A stretch of DNA of 64,000 nt from Roseateles sp. YR242 (GCF_900109745.1 NZ_FOAV01000004.1:54070-118069); one strand, 5' to 3'. Positions 53,035 through 63,990 are shown, counted from the first letter of the stretch. Translations and numbers: made by a program. Notes: generated from the letters alone by a model not told the origin.

Positions 53035-53463
53035 GTGTTTCAAGGGGCGAGTGCCTTGGCGTTGGACGCCAAGGGGCGCTTGACCGTCCCTGCACGGCAC
53101 CGTGAAGTCCTGCAGGCCCTGTGCAACGGGCAACTGACGCTCACCAAGCACCCGGAAGGCTGTCTGATGGTCTTCCCCCGTCCCGCCTGGGAGCAGTTCC
53201 GCGATCGTGTGGCCGCACTGCCCATGTCCGCTGCCGGCTGGAAACGCGTGTTTCTCGGCAACGCCCAGGATGTCGAGATCGATTCCGCCGCCCGTGTTCT
53301 CGTGGCCCCTGAGTTGCGTGCGGCCGCCGGTCTCCAGAAGGACGTCATGCTGCTCGGGATGGGAAGCCACTTTGAACTGTGGGATGCCCAGGCCTACGCC
53401 ACCCACGAAGCCGCCGTCATGCAGTCCGAACTGCCGGATGCGCTCAAGGATTTCAGCTTCTGA
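53035..53463 (+). CDS. mraZ: Transcriptional regulator MraZ
   Basis: The 142-residue AbrB-like DNA-binding protein begins the division and cell wall cluster. It has the two SpoVT-like half-domains: [16 protein letters not shown] near residue 8 and [19 protein letters not shown] near 80. The GTG at 53035 ([10 protein letters not shown]) is chosen because MraZ proteins begin MFQG or similar; the frame extends to 52966 but through the promoter and operator. MraZ represses its own cluster via the boxes upstream. Its stop overlaps the rsmH start by 1 nt (TGATG). Confidence 0.92.
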   Translation: MFQGASALALDAKGRLTVPARHREVLQALCNGQLTLTKHPEGCLMVFPRPAWEQFRDRVAALPMSAAGWKRVFLGNAQDVEIDSAARVLVAPELRAAAGLQKDVMLLGMGSHFELWDAQAYATHEAAVMQSELPDALKDFSF

Positions 53464-54464
53464 TGAGCGCCACCACCCCCTTCACCCACACCACCGTCCT
53501 GCTGCAGGAAACGGTTGATGGCGTCTTGAACGACCCGGACGGCATCTATGTCGACGGCACCTTCGGCCGCGGAGGCCACTCGCGCCTGCTGCTGTCCCGG
53601 TTGTCGGACCGAGGGCGCCTGATCGCCATCGACCGCGACCCGGAAGCTGTCGCGGCCGCCACGTCCGGACAGACGCGGGTCGAGGACCCGCGTTTCTCCA
53701 TCTGCCATGCGCCGTTCGCCGACATGGCGGCCCAGCTTGACGCACTCAACGTCAGCCAGGTCCACGGCGTGCTGCTGGACCTGGGGGTCTCCAGCCCCCA
53801 GATCGACAATCCGGAGCGGGGCTTCAGCTTCCGCTTCGACGGCCCGCTGGACATGCGCATGGACACCACGCGGGGCGAAAGCGCTGCGGAATTCCTGGCG
53901 CGGGCGGAGGTCACTCAACTCGCCACGGTGATTCGAGACTATGGGGAAGAACGGTTTGCTCTGCCGATTGCAAAGGCGCTTGTGGCTCGCCGGGAAAGCG
54001 GGCGTGCTGTACGAAGCACCGCCGAGCTTTCCCAAGTCGTGGCTGGTGCGGTCAAAACCCGCGAACCGGGCCAGGATCCTGCAACGCGCACATTTCAGGC
54101 TTTACGGATATTCGTCAACGCCGAGCTTGAAGAGCTGCAGCAGGGGCTGAACGCCGCGCTGGCGCGCCTGGTGCCCGGCGGCCGGCTGGCGATCATCAGC
54201 TTCCATTCGCTGGAAGACCGCATCGTCAAGAATTTCATCACCGCCCACAGCAAGGACGAAGTGGACCGCCGCGCGCCGTTCGCCGCGCCCAAGCCGCTGG
54301 CGCTGACGGCCATCGCTCGCATCAAGCCCTCCGAGGGCGAGATCCGTGCCAATCCGCGTTCACGCTCCGCCATCTTGCGGGTGGCCGAACGCACCGATGC
54401 GCCGCTGCCGCCGCCCGCACCAGAATCCACCGGCAAGCAGCGCCGGGGAGGGCGGCGCGGATGA
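53463..54464 (+). CDS. rsmH: 16S rRNA m4C1402 methyltransferase
   Basis: The 333-residue SAM-dependent enzyme methylates N4 of C1402 in 16S rRNA. It has [13 protein letters not shown] at the start, SAM motif [35 protein letters not shown] and the late [15 protein letters not shown]. The length and motifs are standard. The ATG at 53463 overlaps the mraZ stop. The C-terminal tail is Pro/Arg-rich and overlaps ftsL by 4 nt. Confidence 0.95.
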   Translation: MSATTPFTHTTVLLQETVDGVLNDPDGIYVDGTFGRGGHSRLLLSRLSDRGRLIAIDRDPEAVAAATSGQTRVEDPRFSICHAPFADMAAQLDALNVSQVHGVLLDLGVSSPQIDNPERGFSFRFDGPLDMRMDTTRGESAAEFLARAEVTQLATVIRDYGEERFALPIAKALVARRESGRAVRSTAELSQVVAGAVKTREPGQDPATRTFQALRIFVNAELEELQQGLNAALARLVPGGRLAIISFHSLEDRIVKNFITAHSKDEVDRRAPFAAPKPLALTAIARIKPSEGEIRANPRSRSAILRVAERTDAPLPPPAPESTGKQRRGGRRG

Positions 54465-54766
54465 CGCGGCTCAACCTCATCCTGATGATCGCGGTGATGG
54501 CCTCGGGCGTGTACATGGTGCGCAGCGCCTATGACGCCCGCCGGCTGTTCACCGAACTGGACCGCTCGCAGAGCGAGGCCCGTCGTCTGGATGCGGACTA
54601 CCAACGCCTGCTGGCCGACCGCCAGGCGCAGGCCACCAATCTCCGCGTGGAGCAGGTGGCCCGTGAACGGCTGAAGATGCGCCCCATCACCCCGGCCATC
54701 ACCTACAACCCGGAGGCCCCGGCGCAAGGCGCCAGCGGTGCTCGTGTGGTGGGAGCCGCGCAGTGA
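54461..54766 (+). CDS. ftsL: Cell division protein FtsL
   Basis: This is a 101-residue bitopic division protein with a very short cytoplasmic N-terminus, a transmembrane helix at about 4-22 and a periplasmic leucine-zipper-like coiled coil (about 28-75). It joins FtsB and FtsQ in the divisome and activates FtsWI. Sequence conservation in this family is low; size, topology and position between rsmH and ftsI give the identification. It overlaps both neighbours by 4 nt. Confidence 0.9.
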   Translation: MTRLNLILMIAVMASGVYMVRSAYDARRLFTELDRSQSEARRLDADYQRLLADRQAQATNLRVEQVARERLKMRPITPAITYNPEAPAQGASGARVVGAAQ

Positions 54767-56538
54767 TCGGCCGCAAGCGCTCCAACCCCGCCACGCGCAG
54801 CGTCAGCTACTCCAGCAGCCCGCTGCTGGCGTCCAAGACACCGCCGTGGCGTTCGCGCTTTTTGGTGGCCCTGGTGGGGCTGGCCTTTGCCGGCCTGCTG
54901 GGCCGCGCCGCCTACATCCAGCTGATCGGCGAAGACTTCTTCCAGCGCCAGGGCGAGGCCCGTTACGCGCACAAGATGGAAGTGCCGGCCAGCCGGGGCA
55001 AGATCAGCGACCGCACCGGTCAGGTGCTGGCCGCCAGCGTGGCCGTGCCTTCCATCTGGGCCTTCCCGAAGGACGTGGATGCCGACCCGGACAAGCGCCG
55101 CCAACTGGCCAAGATCCTGGGCATGTCCAACAACGAGCTGGAAAAGCGCCTGGACCCGGCCAACCGCTTTGTCTATCTGCGCCGCCAGTCGGACGACCAG
55201 ACGGCGGCCAAGATCAAGGAACTGGGCCTGAAGGGCATCTTCCAGGACCGCGAATACAAGCGCCAATACCCTGAAGGCGAAGCCGCCGCACACATCGTGG
55301 GCTTCACCAACATCGAGGAGCAGGGGCAGGAAGGGGTGGAACTCGCCTTCCAGAAGGACCTGCAGGGGCGCGACGGGTCACGCTCGGTCGTGCGTGACCG
55401 CCTGGGCCGTGTGGTGGAAGACATCGGTGAGCAGGTGCCTGCGCTCAACGGCAAGGACATCGAACTCTCCATCGATGCCAAGGTGCAGTTCTTTGCCTAC
55501 CAGCGCGTGCGTGACGCCGTGGCGGAGCACAACGCCAAGGCCGGTTCGGTGGTGGTGCTGGACGTGCACACGGGTGAAATCCTCGCCCTGGCCAACTATC
55601 CCAGCTACGACCCCGGCCACCGCACCAATCTTTCCGGCGAGCAACTGCGCAACCGTGCGCTGACCGACGTGTTCGAGCCCGGCTCGACCATGAAGCCCTT
55701 CACCACTGGCCTGGCCCTGGAGACCGGGCGGGTGAAGCCGGACACGGTGCTCAGCACCGGCCCCCGCAGCGTGGTCATTTCCGGCTGGTCCCCGACGGAT
55801 TCCCATCCGCACGGGGACCTGACCGTTTCTCAGGTCATCCAGAAGTCCAGCAACATCGGTGCCGCCCGCATGGCGCTGATGATGCAGCCGCGCGAGATGT
55901 ACGAGGTGTTCACCGCCATCGGCCTGGGCCAGCGCCCGCAGATCAACTTCCCCGGCGCGGTGACCGGCAAGCTGCGTCCCTACAAGAGCTGGCGGCCCAT
56001 CGAGCAGGCCACCATGAGCTATGGCTACGGCCTCTCGGCTTCGCTGCTGCAGCTGGCACGCGCCTACACCGTGTTCGCCCGCAACGGCGACATCATCCCC
56101 ATCACCATGACCAAACGGGCACCGGACGAGCCGGTGGTCGGCATCAAGGTGTTCTCCCCCAAGACCGCTGCGGAGATCCGCGACATGCTGCAACTGGCCG
56201 CCGGCCCGGGCGGCACCGCACCGCAGGCCATGGTTCCTGGCTACAGCGTGGGCGGCAAGTCCGGCACGGCGCACAAGCAGGAGGGCAAGGGCTATGCAAG
56301 CCATAAATACCGTTCCTGGTTCGTGGGCATCGCACCCATCTCCAAGCCGCGCATCATCGTGGCGGTGATGGTTGACGAACCCAAGAACGGCCAGTACTTC
56401 GGCGGTGCCGTGGCCGGCCCCGTCTTCAGCCAGGTGGTGGCCCAGACCCTGCGCCTGCTGGGTGAGGCGCCGGACCTGGAAGTGAAGCCACAGATCGTCG
56501 CGGCCCAGAAGCTCCAGGCCGTGGATGAGAGTTTTTAA
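54763..56538 (+). CDS. ftsI: Septal peptidoglycan transpeptidase (PBP3)
   Basis: The 591-residue class B penicillin-binding protein starts at GTG 54763. A transmembrane helix at about 30-47 anchors it; the dimerisation/pedestal domain follows (RGKISDRTGQVLA). The transpeptidase domain (about 240-560) has the active-site serine in EPGSTMKPF, the SSN motif in KSSNIGA and KSGTAHK as the third motif. It crosslinks septal peptidoglycan with FtsW. It is located between ftsL and murE. Confidence 0.95.
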   Translation: MIGRKRSNPATRSVSYSSSPLLASKTPPWRSRFLVALVGLAFAGLLGRAAYIQLIGEDFFQRQGEARYAHKMEVPASRGKISDRTGQVLAASVAVPSIWAFPKDVDADPDKRRQLAKILGMSNNELEKRLDPANRFVYLRRQSDDQTAAKIKELGLKGIFQDREYKRQYPEGEAAAHIVGFTNIEEQGQEGVELAFQKDLQGRDGSRSVVRDRLGRVVEDIGEQVPALNGKDIELSIDAKVQFFAYQRVRDAVAEHNAKAGSVVVLDVHTGEILALANYPSYDPGHRTNLSGEQLRNRALTDVFEPGSTMKPFTTGLALETGRVKPDTVLSTGPRSVVISGWSPTDSHPHGDLTVSQVIQKSSNIGAARMALMMQPREMYEVFTAIGLGQRPQINFPGAVTGKLRPYKSWRPIEQATMSYGYGLSASLLQLARAYTVFARNGDIIPITMTKRAPDEPVVGIKVFSPKTAAEIRDMLQLAAGPGGTAPQAMVPGYSVGGKSGTAHKQEGKGYASHKYRSWFVGIAPISKPRIIVAVMVDEPKNGQYFGGAVAGPVFSQVVAQTLRLLGEAPDLEVKPQIVAAQKLQAVDESF

Positions 56539-56550
56539 GCGGGCAGTCCC

Positions 56551-58059
56551 ATGTTGATGCATCTCAAATCCCCCGAAGCAGCCGCCCGCTGGCTACAGGA
56601 ATGGACGCCCAGCGGCCAGCTCCGCACCGACAGCCGACTGGTTGGCGCCGGGGACGCCTTCATTGCCTGGCCCGGTTATGCCAAGGACGCACGCCAGTTC
56701 GTGGCAGGTGCGCTGGCGGCCGGCGCGGCCACTTGTCTGGTGGAAGACCAGGGCGTGGCCGACTACGGATTCGTGGACGCCCGCATTGCCTCGCTGCCGG
56801 AGCTCAAGGCCCGTTGCGGCCAGATCGCCTCGGCCTTCTACGGCGAGCCCAGCAGCCGCCTGGACGTGCTGGCGGTCACCGGCACCAACGGCAAGACCTC
56901 CAGCGCCTGGTGGATCGCGCAGGCGCTGACGCTCCTGGGCTCGCGCTGCGGCGTGATCGGCACGCTGGGCGTGGGCCAGCCGCCCGTGCCCGGCGCAGCC
57001 AGCCAGACGTCCATCGAGGCGACCGGCCTGACCACCCCCGACCCGGTGCGCCTGCATGAAGCCTTCCGCCGCATGGCAGACGACGGCTTCGGCGCCTGCG
57101 CGATCGAGGCTTCGTCGATCGGCATCGAGGAACATCGGCTCACCGGCACCCGCATCAAGGTAGCCCTGTTCACCAACTTCACGCAGGACCATCTGGACTA
57201 TCACGGCGGCATGGAGGCCTACTGGGCGGCCAAGCGCCGTCTGTTCAACTGGCCCGGCCTGCAGGCAGTGGTGCTGAACCTGGACGACGCCAAGGGCGCT
57301 GAATTGGCTGGTGAACTGACCGGCGCGGGCCTGGACCTCTGGACCTACGCCCTCCATCGCAGCGATGCACGTCTGTGGGCTGAAGACCTGCGCCACGACG
57401 CGCAAGGGCTGGCCTTCACGCTGCGTGAAGGCGCCCAATCGGTGGCGGTGCAGACCGCGTTGATCGGTGACTACAACGTCTCCAACCTGCTGGGCGTTAT
57501 TGCCGGCCTGCGGGCACTCGGCCACAGCCTGGAAGACATCGCGCGCGTGGCCGCGCTGGTGACCCCGGTGCCTGGGCGCATGCAGCGCGTGGGCAATGGC
57601 CGTGAACTGCCGCAACTGGTGGTGGATTACGCCCACACGCCGGACGCGCTGGAAAAGGCCTTGCTGGCGCTGCAACCCTTGGCAGCCGCCCGCGGCGGGG
57701 AACTCCGCGTCGTGTTTGGCTGCGGCGGCAATCGCGATCCGGGCAAGCGTCCGCTGATGGGTGCCATCGCGGCCCGTCTGGCGGGCCATGTGGTGCTGAC
57801 CAGCGACAACCCGCGCAACGAGGCGCCTGCCAGCATCCTGGCGGACATTGAGGCCGGCCTGCCGACGGGCGCCCCCCGCCAAGTCATTGCCGACCGCGCT
57901 GACGCCATCGCCACCGCCGTGGGCGAGGCCGGCGCCCGTGATGTGGTGCTGATTGCCGGCAAGGGCCATGAGGACTATCAGGAGATCCACGGCGAGCGCC
58001 GCCCGTTCTCCGACGTCCAGGCTTCCCGGGCTGCCCTGATTGAAAGGGCCGGATTGTGA
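56551..58059 (+). CDS. murE: UDP-MurNAc-tripeptide synthetase (meso-DAP adding)
   Basis: This 502-residue Mur ligase adds the third residue of the peptide stem. The P-loop is TGTNGKTSSAWW. FTNFTQDHLDYH, the central-domain motif, follows. The selectivity motif DNPR (TSDNPRNEAP, about 413) shows that meso-diaminopimelate rather than lysine is added. It starts 12 nt after ftsI and overlaps murF by 4 nt (GTGA). Confidence 0.95.
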   Translation: MLMHLKSPEAAARWLQEWTPSGQLRTDSRLVGAGDAFIAWPGYAKDARQFVAGALAAGAATCLVEDQGVADYGFVDARIASLPELKARCGQIASAFYGEPSSRLDVLAVTGTNGKTSSAWWIAQALTLLGSRCGVIGTLGVGQPPVPGAASQTSIEATGLTTPDPVRLHEAFRRMADDGFGACAIEASSIGIEEHRLTGTRIKVALFTNFTQDHLDYHGGMEAYWAAKRRLFNWPGLQAVVLNLDDAKGAELAGELTGAGLDLWTYALHRSDARLWAEDLRHDAQGLAFTLREGAQSVAVQTALIGDYNVSNLLGVIAGLRALGHSLEDIARVAALVTPVPGRMQRVGNGRELPQLVVDYAHTPDALEKALLALQPLAAARGGELRVVFGCGGNRDPGKRPLMGAIAARLAGHVVLTSDNPRNEAPASILADIEAGLPTGAPRQVIADRADAIATAVGEAGARDVVLIAGKGHEDYQEIHGERRPFSDVQASRAALIERAGL

Positions 58060-59531
58060 TGATGACCCTGGCTCAGGCCTACGCGCTGCTTCAACCCTTG
58101 CTGCCCGCTGTGCAACTGGTGGGTGATGCTGGCACGCAGATCAGCCGTGTGAGCACCGATACGCGTCAATTGCGCGAAGGCGACCTGTTTGTGGCCCTGC
58201 GGGGCGAGCGCTTCGATGCCAACGACTTCCTGCCGCAAGCCAAGGCCGCTGGTGCGGTGGCGGCCGTGGCCGAACGGGGGCTGGCCGAGGCCGGCCTGCC
58301 GGGCCTGCTGGTGCCAGACGCCAAGCACGCCCTGGGCCTGCTCTCTCAGGCCTGGCGCGCCAGCCAGCACCTGCCGGTGATTGCGGTCACCGGCAGCAAC
58401 GGCAAGACCACCGTCACCCAGATGATTGCCGCCATCCTGCGCGCCTGGTTGGGTGACACGGCCATGCTGGCGACCGAAGGCAATTTCAACAATGAGATCG
58501 GCGTGCCCCTGACCCTGCTGCGCCTGCGCCAGGACACGACGGCCTGGCATCGTGCGGCGGTGGTGGAACTGGGTATGAACCATCCCGGCGAGATTGCGCC
58601 GCTGGCCGCCATGGCGCAGCCTACGGTGGCGTTGGTGAACAACGCCCAGCGTGAGCACCAGGAATTCATGCATACCGTTGAGGCCGTGGCACGCGAGAAC
58701 GGCGAAGTGATCCGCGCGCTCGGCGCGGCGGGCGTGGCGGTGTTCCCGGCGGAAGACCCCTGTGCTGCCGTGTGGCAGGAGCTGGCCGCTGGACGTGGCA
58801 CGCTCACCTTCGCCCTGCAGGGGCAGGCGGATGTGATGGGCCGGGCCCAGTGGGTGGCGCCTGCGGACGTGCCGGCGGTGGCCGAGGCTGGCCATGCCGG
58901 ACCCGCCGGACATGCTGGACATGCTGGACATTGGGCACTCGAAATCCTCACCCCCGCCGGCACCATCCCGGTGGCGCTGGCCATGGCCGGCCAGCACAAC
59001 CTGCGCAATGCGCTGGCCGCTGCGGCCTGCACGCTCGCAGCGGGTGCGCCGCTGGTGGCCATCCGCGAGGGCCTGGAGCGCTTCAAGCCGGTCAAGGGTC
59101 GTTCTGCGCTGCAGACGGCGGTGTGGCAGGGGCGTCGGGTCACGCTGATTGACGACAGCTACAACGCCAACCCCGACAGCGTTCGCGCCGCGATTGACGT
59201 GCTGGCCGAGCTGCCTGGCGCTTCCTGGCTGGTGCTGGGCGACATGGGTGAGGTGGGTGAACAGGGGCCGGCCTTCCACCGCGAGGTGGGGGCGCATGCC
59301 GCTGACCAAGGGCTGGCCGCGCTGTGGACTGCAGGCGCTGCTGCCCGTGATGCCGCTGCGGCGTATGGCGCCGGCGCGCGTGCCTTCGACACCGTGGATC
59401 AGTTGATCCAGGCGCTGGGCGAGGCCCCACAGGTCCAGAACATCCTGGTCAAGGGCTCGCGCTTCATGAAGATGGAACAGATCGTGGCCGCCTTGCAGTC
59501 CGGCGGCCCAGGAGAAACCCATGCTGCTTAG
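58056..59531 (+). CDS. murF: UDP-MurNAc-tripeptide:D-Ala-D-Ala ligase with a GHA repeat insertion
   Basis: This 491-residue Mur ligase completes the pentapeptide precursor. The P-loop is [29 protein letters not shown] and [10 protein letters not shown] are typical MurF motifs. Residues 279-293 are a short repeat, G-H-A / G-P-A / G-H-A / G-H-A / G-H-W, encoded by a 9-bp tandem repeat at 58890-58934; this is an added loop, not a family feature. GTG 58056 overlaps murE; ATG 58059 and 58062 are alternatives. It overlaps mraY by 11 nt. Confidence 0.94.
   Translation: MMMTLAQAYALLQPLLPAVQLVGDAGTQISRVSTDTRQLREGDLFVALRGERFDANDFLPQAKAAGAVAAVAERGLAEAGLPGLLVPDAKHALGLLSQAWRASQHLPVIAVTGSNGKTTVTQMIAAILRAWLGDTAMLATEGNFNNEIGVPLTLLRLRQDTTAWHRAAVVELGMNHPGEIAPLAAMAQPTVALVNNAQREHQEFMHTVEAVARENGEVIRALGAAGVAVFPAEDPCAAVWQELAAGRGTLTFALQGQADVMGRAQWVAPADVPAVAEAGHAGPAGHAGHAGHWALEILTPAGTIPVALAMAGQHNLRNALAAAACTLAAGAPLVAIREGLERFKPVKGRSALQTAVWQGRRVTLIDDSYNANPDSVRAAIDVLAELPGASWLVLGDMGEVGEQGPAFHREVGAHAADQGLAALWTAGAAARDAAAAYGAGARAFDTVDQLIQALGEAPQVQNILVKGSRFMKMEQIVAALQSGGPGETHAA
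58890..58934 (+). repeat. 9-bp minisatellite inside murF
   Basis: Five in-frame 9-bp units start with GG(A/C)C: GGCCATGCC, GGACCCGCC, two exact GGACATGCT copies and GGACATTGG. Slippage would add or remove three residues without a frameshift. Confidence 0.75.
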
Positions 59532-60699
59532 TCTGGCCCAATGGCTGCAGACCTATTTCCCCGAACTGGGTTTCCTGCGCGTTTTCAACTACATCACCTT
59601 CCGGGCGGTGATGGCGGCGCTGACGGCGCTGCTCATCGGCCTGGCCTTCGGGCCCTGGGTGATCCGCCGCTTGACCGAGCTGAAGATCGGCCAGCCCATC
59701 CGTGAATACGGCGTGCAACAGCATCTGGCCAAGAGCGGTACGCCCACCATGGGTGGCGTGCTGATCCTGATCGGCATCGGTGTCTCCACGCTGCTCTGGT
59801 TCGACTGGTCCAACCGCTTCGTGTGGGTGGTGATGCTGGTGACCATGGGTTTTGGCGCCATCGGTTGGGTGGATGACTACCGCAAGGTGGTCAACAAGGA
59901 CCCTGAGGGCATGCGCAGCCGCGAGAAGTTCTTCTGGCAGTCCATCATCGGGCTCATCGCCGCCATCTATCTGGCCTTCAGCGTGTCGGAGACCAGCTTC
60001 TTCGGCGTGGTGCAGCTGTTCTTCCGCTGGGTCTCCAGCGGCTTCTCGACCGAGCTGCCGCCCAAGGCCGACCTGATCCTGCCGTTCTTCAAGTCGATCA
60101 GCTACCCGCTGGGGGTGTTCGGCTTCATCGGGCTGTCCTATGTGGTGATCGTGGGTACCAGCAACGCGGTGAACTTCACCGATGGGCTGGATGGCCTGGC
60201 CATCATGCCGGTGGTGATGGTGGGTTCGGCGCTCGGTGTGTTTGCCTATGTCACCGGCTCGTCGGTGTTTAGCCGCTACCTGCTGCTGCCCTACATACCG
60301 GGGGCGGGGGAATTGCTGATCTTCTGCGCGGCCCTGGCCGGCGCGGGGCTGGCCTTCCTCTGGTTCAACACCCATCCGGCACAGGTCTTCATGGGTGACG
60401 TGGGCGCGCTGGCGCTGGGCGGTGGCCTGGGCACGCTGGCGGTGATCACGCGGCAGGAAATCGTGCTGGGCATCATGGGTGGCGTGTTTGTCGCCGAGGT
60501 GCTGTCGGTGATGCTGCAGGTGAGCTGGTTCAAGTACACGAAGAAGAAGTACGGCGAGGGCCGGCGCATCTTCAAGATGGCGCCCTTGCACCACCACTTC
60601 GAGAAGTCGGGCTGGAAGGAGACCCAGGTGGTCGTCCGGTTCTGGATCGTCACCATGCTGCTGTGCCTGGTCGGTCTGGCCAGCCTCAAGCTGCGCTGA
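59521..60699 (+). CDS. mraY: Phospho-MurNAc-pentapeptide translocase
   Basis: This 392-residue polytopic membrane enzyme makes lipid I from UDP-MurNAc-pentapeptide and undecaprenyl phosphate. Conserved catalytic Asp motifs are present: [26 protein letters not shown] and [11 protein letters not shown], plus the HHHFE cluster ([11 protein letters not shown]). There are about ten helices. The start overlaps murF by 11 nt and AGGAGA lies 6 nt upstream. Confidence 0.96.
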   Translation: MLLSLAQWLQTYFPELGFLRVFNYITFRAVMAALTALLIGLAFGPWVIRRLTELKIGQPIREYGVQQHLAKSGTPTMGGVLILIGIGVSTLLWFDWSNRFVWVVMLVTMGFGAIGWVDDYRKVVNKDPEGMRSREKFFWQSIIGLIAAIYLAFSVSETSFFGVVQLFFRWVSSGFSTELPPKADLILPFFKSISYPLGVFGFIGLSYVVIVGTSNAVNFTDGLDGLAIMPVVMVGSALGVFAYVTGSSVFSRYLLLPYIPGAGELLIFCAALAGAGLAFLWFNTHPAQVFMGDVGALALGGGLGTLAVITRQEIVLGIMGGVFVAEVLSVMLQVSWFKYTKKKYGEGRRIFKMAPLHHHFEKSGWKETQVVVRFWIVTMLLCLVGLASLKLR

Positions 60700-60717
60700 G
60701 CGGATCAGGACAACACG

Positions 60718-62628
60718 ATGGACTTCCCCGCGCTCTTCCAGGACCGCCCCGCCTTGGTGCTGGGCCTGGGCGACTCCGGCCTGGCCATGGCGGCCTGGGC
60801 CGCGCGCCTGGGTGCGCGCGTGACGGTCTGGGACAGCCGCGAGCAACCGCCGCAACTGGCCACGTTGCGTGAACAGCTGCCGCAGGCGGTCTTCCTTCAT
60901 GGCGGCCTGAGCGGGGAGCAGCTGGCGTCGCTGCTGGACACGACGGCGCTGGTGTTCAAGAGCCCCGGCCTGTCGCCGCTGGATGAGCGTCTGCAGCCGG
61001 TGTATGCCGCCGCAGCCTCGCTGGGCCTGCGGGTGCAGGGTGAACTGGATCTGTTTGCGCAGGCGCTGGCAGAACTGAAGCGGCTCTATCGATATGCGCC
61101 CGGCGTGCTGGCCATCACCGGCACGAATGGCAAGACCACCACGACGAGCATGACGGCCTTGCTGGCCGAGCGCGCCGGCCGCCGTGTGGCAATGGCCGGC
61201 AACATCGGGCCGACCTTGCTGGGCACGCTGGCGGACGCGCTGGACCGTGAGCCGCAGCCGGTGGATGAGACGGCAGTGGAAGACGCCCTCGCGGAGACGC
61301 GTGCGGCGGAAGAGGCGGGCCGGACCGAGGCAGCGGCAGACGCCGGTGCTGATGCCGCGCCTGAATCTACTGAGGCCGCTGAGACTGGTGAGGCCGGTGA
61401 GGCCGGTGAGCCTGTCGAATCTGCTGAGGCCGCCGAGCCTGGCGAATCCACTGAGCCTGGCGAATCTGCTGGACCTGGCGAATCCGCCGAGGTTGTGAGC
61501 GCCGCTGCCGCCACCCCGGAACGCAACGTCCTCGACACCGTCGCAGAACTGCTGGACGAGCCACCGTTGCCCATCGACCCGCCGCCGCCGCGCCTGCCGG
61601 ATTTCGACGTGCTGCCGCAGGTCTGGGTGCTGGAACTCTCCAGCTTCCAGCTCGACGGTGTGCAGGGCTTCGAGCCTTCTGCGGCTGCCGTGCTCAACAT
61701 CACGCAGGACCATCTGGACTGGCACGGTGACATGCCCGCCTATGCACGTGCAAAGGGCCGAGTCTTTGGTGAACACGCGGTGATGGTCATCAACCGTGAC
61801 GATGCAGAGGTCGAGGCCCTGGTGCCGGCGCCGGTGCAGGTCAAGCAGGGCCGTGGCCGCCCGAGCAAACTGGTGGAGCGCCATGTGGTGCGTTTCGGCC
61901 TGGACGCGCCGCGCCGCCCGGGTGATTTCGGCTTGATCACCGAGAACGGCATGGCCTGGTTGGTCCGCGCCCGGGAACTGGAAGAAGGCATCAAGCGGCG
62001 CAAGGGCGAGGAGGCGGATCCACTCTCGCTGCAGCGCCTGATGCCGGCCGATGCGCTGCGCGTACGTGGCCGCCACAACGCGGCCAACGCGTTGGCCTCG
62101 CTGGCGCTCGCCACCGCCATCGACTGCCCGCTGGCGCCAATGCTGCACGGCCTGCGCGAATATCGTGGCGAGCCGCATCGCGTCGAGTTCGTGACCTCGG
62201 TCAAGGGCGTGGATTTCTACGACGACAGCAAGGGCACCAACGTGGGGGCCACCGTGGCGGCCATCCTCGGCCTGGGCGTTGATCGTGCACCGGCCAAGCT
62301 GGTGATGATTCTCGGCGGCGACGGCAAGGGCCAGGACTTCTCGCCGCTGGCTGCACCGATCGCCGTGCATGCTCGCGCCGTGGCCTTGATCGGCCGTGAC
62401 GCGGCCCAGATCGAAGCCGTGCTTCAGGGTACCGGCGTGACGCTGCATCGCCACGATTCGCTGGAGGCTGCCACCCACTGGGCGCTGGCCGAGGCCGAGG
62501 CGGGCGACAGCGTGCTGCTGAGCCCGGCCTGTGCCAGTCTGGATATGTTCCGCAACTATGCCCACCGCGCCGAGGTGTTCATCACCACCGTGCGCGAACT
62601 GGCGCAGGACGAGGGCTTGATCGGATGA
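60718..62628 (+). CDS. murD: UDP-MurNAc-L-alanine:D-glutamate ligase with a long acidic insertion
   Basis: This 636-residue Mur ligase adds D-glutamate. It is far longer than the usual 440-500 residues. Domain 1 has [11 protein letters not shown]; the P-loop is [22 protein letters not shown] and [11 protein letters not shown] mark the central domain; [12 protein letters not shown] and [12 protein letters not shown] mark the C-terminal domain. Residues about 180-300 are inserted between the GNIG strand and the ELSSFQL motif; they are rich in Glu, Ala, Pro and Gly and contain 6-residue EPGES(T/A) repeats. A second, smaller insertion (about 365-430) is common in related genera. All catalytic motifs remain intact, so it should be active. 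It overlaps ftsW by 4 nt. Confidence 0.94.
   Translation: MDFPALFQDRPALVLGLGDSGLAMAAWAARLGARVTVWDSREQPPQLATLREQLPQAVFLHGGLSGEQLASLLDTTALVFKSPGLSPLDERLQPVYAAAASLGLRVQGELDLFAQALAELKRLYRYAPGVLAITGTNGKTTTTSMTALLAERAGRRVAMAGNIGPTLLGTLADALDREPQPVDETAVEDALAETRAAEEAGRTEAAADAGADAAPESTEAAETGEAGEAGEPVESAEAAEPGESTEPGESAGPGESAEVVSAAAATPERNVLDTVAELLDEPPLPIDPPPPRLPDFDVLPQVWVLELSSFQLDGVQGFEPSAAAVLNITQDHLDWHGDMPAYARAKGRVFGEHAVMVINRDDAEVEALVPAPVQVKQGRGRPSKLVERHVVRFGLDAPRRPGDFGLITENGMAWLVRARELEEGIKRRKGEEADPLSLQRLMPADALRVRGRHNAANALASLALATAIDCPLAPMLHGLREYRGEPHRVEFVTSVKGVDFYDDSKGTNVGATVAAILGLGVDRAPAKLVMILGGDGKGQDFSPLAAPIAVHARAVALIGRDAAQIEAVLQGTGVTLHRHDSLEAATHWALAEAEAGDSVLLSPACASLDMFRNYAHRAEVFITTVRELAQDEGLIG
61408..61488 (+). 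repeat. 18-bp tandem repeat inside murD
   Basis: Units at 61435-61452, 61453-61470 and 61471-61488 are near-identical (GAGCCTGGCGAATC + 4), with a related unit at 61408-61425. All are in frame and encode [18 protein letters not shown]. This is the core of the acidic insertion. Confidence 0.8.
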
Positions 62629-63911
62629 ACGCCCTCGTCAGCACCCTGTCCGGACTGGGCGACCGCCTGCGCGGCCTGACGGCCCGGCGCGAGCGCGCCG
62701 GTGCGGCTGCGGGCGGTGCTGGCATGGACGTGCCGGTGCGCGACTGGGTCTCCACCTCTGCCGGCCAGCCCACCCGAATCCTGGGCTTCGACCTGACGCT
62801 GGTCTTTGTGGTGCTCTGCCTGCTGGGGCTGGGCCTGCTGATGGTCTATTCGGCCTCCATCGCTCTGCCGGACAGCCCCCGCTTCGCGAACTATTCGCCC
62901 ATGCACTTCTTCGTGCGGCAGAGCTTCTTCATTCTGCTGGGCCTGCTGGTGGGCTGGATCACGGTGATGATCCCGGTGAGTGTGTGGGAGCGCCATGCGC
63001 CCAAGCTGTTTGTGCTGGCTTTGGTGCTGCTGGTCATTGTGTTGGTCCCTCACGTGGGCAAGGGTGTGAACGGTGCCCGCCGCTGGCTGCCGCTGGGCGT
63101 GATGAACTTCCAGCCCTCCGAGCTGGCCAAGCTGGGCATTGCCATGTATGCGGCCAATTACATGGTCCGCAAGATGGAGATGAAGGAGAACTTCATCCAG
63201 GCGGTGTGGCCGATGGCATGCGCGCTGGCCTTTGTGGGCGTGCTGCTGCTGGCGGAGCCGGACATGGGCGCGTTCATGGTGATTGCCGCGATCGCGATGG
63301 GCATCCTGTTCCTGGGGGGGGTGAACGGCCGCATGTTCTTCCTCAGCGTGGCGGTGCTCATTGGTGCCTTTGTGCTGATGATCACCTTCAGCGACTTCCG
63401 CCGCGAACGGATCTTTGCTTACCTCAACCCCTGGGACGAAAAGTACGCCCAGGGCAAGGCCTACCAGCTGACGCACTCCCTGATTGCCTTCGGCCGTGGT
63501 GAGTTCTTTGGTCAGGGGCTGGGTTCCAGCCTGGAGAAACTGCACTATCTGCCTGAGGCCCATACCGACTTCCTGCTGGCCGTCATTGGCGAGGAACTGG
63601 GCTTCATCGGCGTGGCCATCGTGATCTTTGCCTTCTTCTGGCTCTCCCGCCGCCTGTTCCACATTGGCCGCCAGGCGGTGGCGCTGGACCGGGTCTTTGC
63701 CGGGCTCTATGCCCAGGGCATTGGCATCTGGATGGGCGGCCAGGCCTTCATCAACATGGGGGTCAACCTGGGCGCGCTGCCCACCAAGGGCCTGACCCTG
63801 CCGCTGATGAGTTACGGCGGCTCGGCAACTGTTTTGAACTGTGTGGCATTGGCGATCGTTTTGCGTATTGATATTGAGAACCGGCAGTTGATGAGGGGGG
63901 GACGGGCATGA
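62625..63911 (+). CDS. ftsW: Septal peptidoglycan glycosyltransferase FtsW
   Basis: The 428-residue SEDS-family polymerase has ten helices. The N-terminal cytoplasmic part is about 55 residues. Motifs are GLLMVYSAS (helix 1), [21 protein letters not shown] (catalytic-region loop), [24 protein letters not shown] and [12 protein letters not shown]. It works with FtsI at the septum. The start overlaps murD by 4 nt. Confidence 0.95.
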   Translation: MNALVSTLSGLGDRLRGLTARRERAGAAAGGAGMDVPVRDWVSTSAGQPTRILGFDLTLVFVVLCLLGLGLLMVYSASIALPDSPRFANYSPMHFFVRQSFFILLGLLVGWITVMIPVSVWERHAPKLFVLALVLLVIVLVPHVGKGVNGARRWLPLGVMNFQPSELAKLGIAMYAANYMVRKMEMKENFIQAVWPMACALAFVGVLLLAEPDMGAFMVIAAIAMGILFLGGVNGRMFFLSVAVLIGAFVLMITFSDFRRERIFAYLNPWDEKYAQGKAYQLTHSLIAFGRGEFFGQGLGSSLEKLHYLPEAHTDFLLAVIGEELGFIGVAIVIFAFFWLSRRLFHIGRQAVALDRVFAGLYAQGIGIWMGGQAFINMGVNLGALPTKGLTLPLMSYGGSATVLNCVALAIVLRIDIENRQLMRGGRA

Positions 63912-63942
63912 GCGCAGCGCAGGGCCGCCCCAAGCAAGCTCG

Positions 63943-63976
63943 CGTCCCCTCGGGGGACCGGTCGCGGCGTGCCGCG
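63943..63976. repeat. Double hairpin in the ftsW-murG spacer
   Basis: GTCCCC-TCG-GGGGAC (63944-63958) is followed by CGCGGC-GT-GCCGCG (63963-63976). They are two adjacent perfect hairpins in an otherwise gapless cluster, REP-like in appearance. Confidence 0.55.
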
Positions 63977-63990
63977 AACGAGGGGTCAAC

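Noticed and set aside
59464..62565. A 1033-codon minus-strand open frame opposite murF, mraY and murD
   Set aside because: It lies antisense to genes with clear family motifs. Its composition (His, Gln, Arg, Gly-rich) is what reverse reading of high-GC codons gives.
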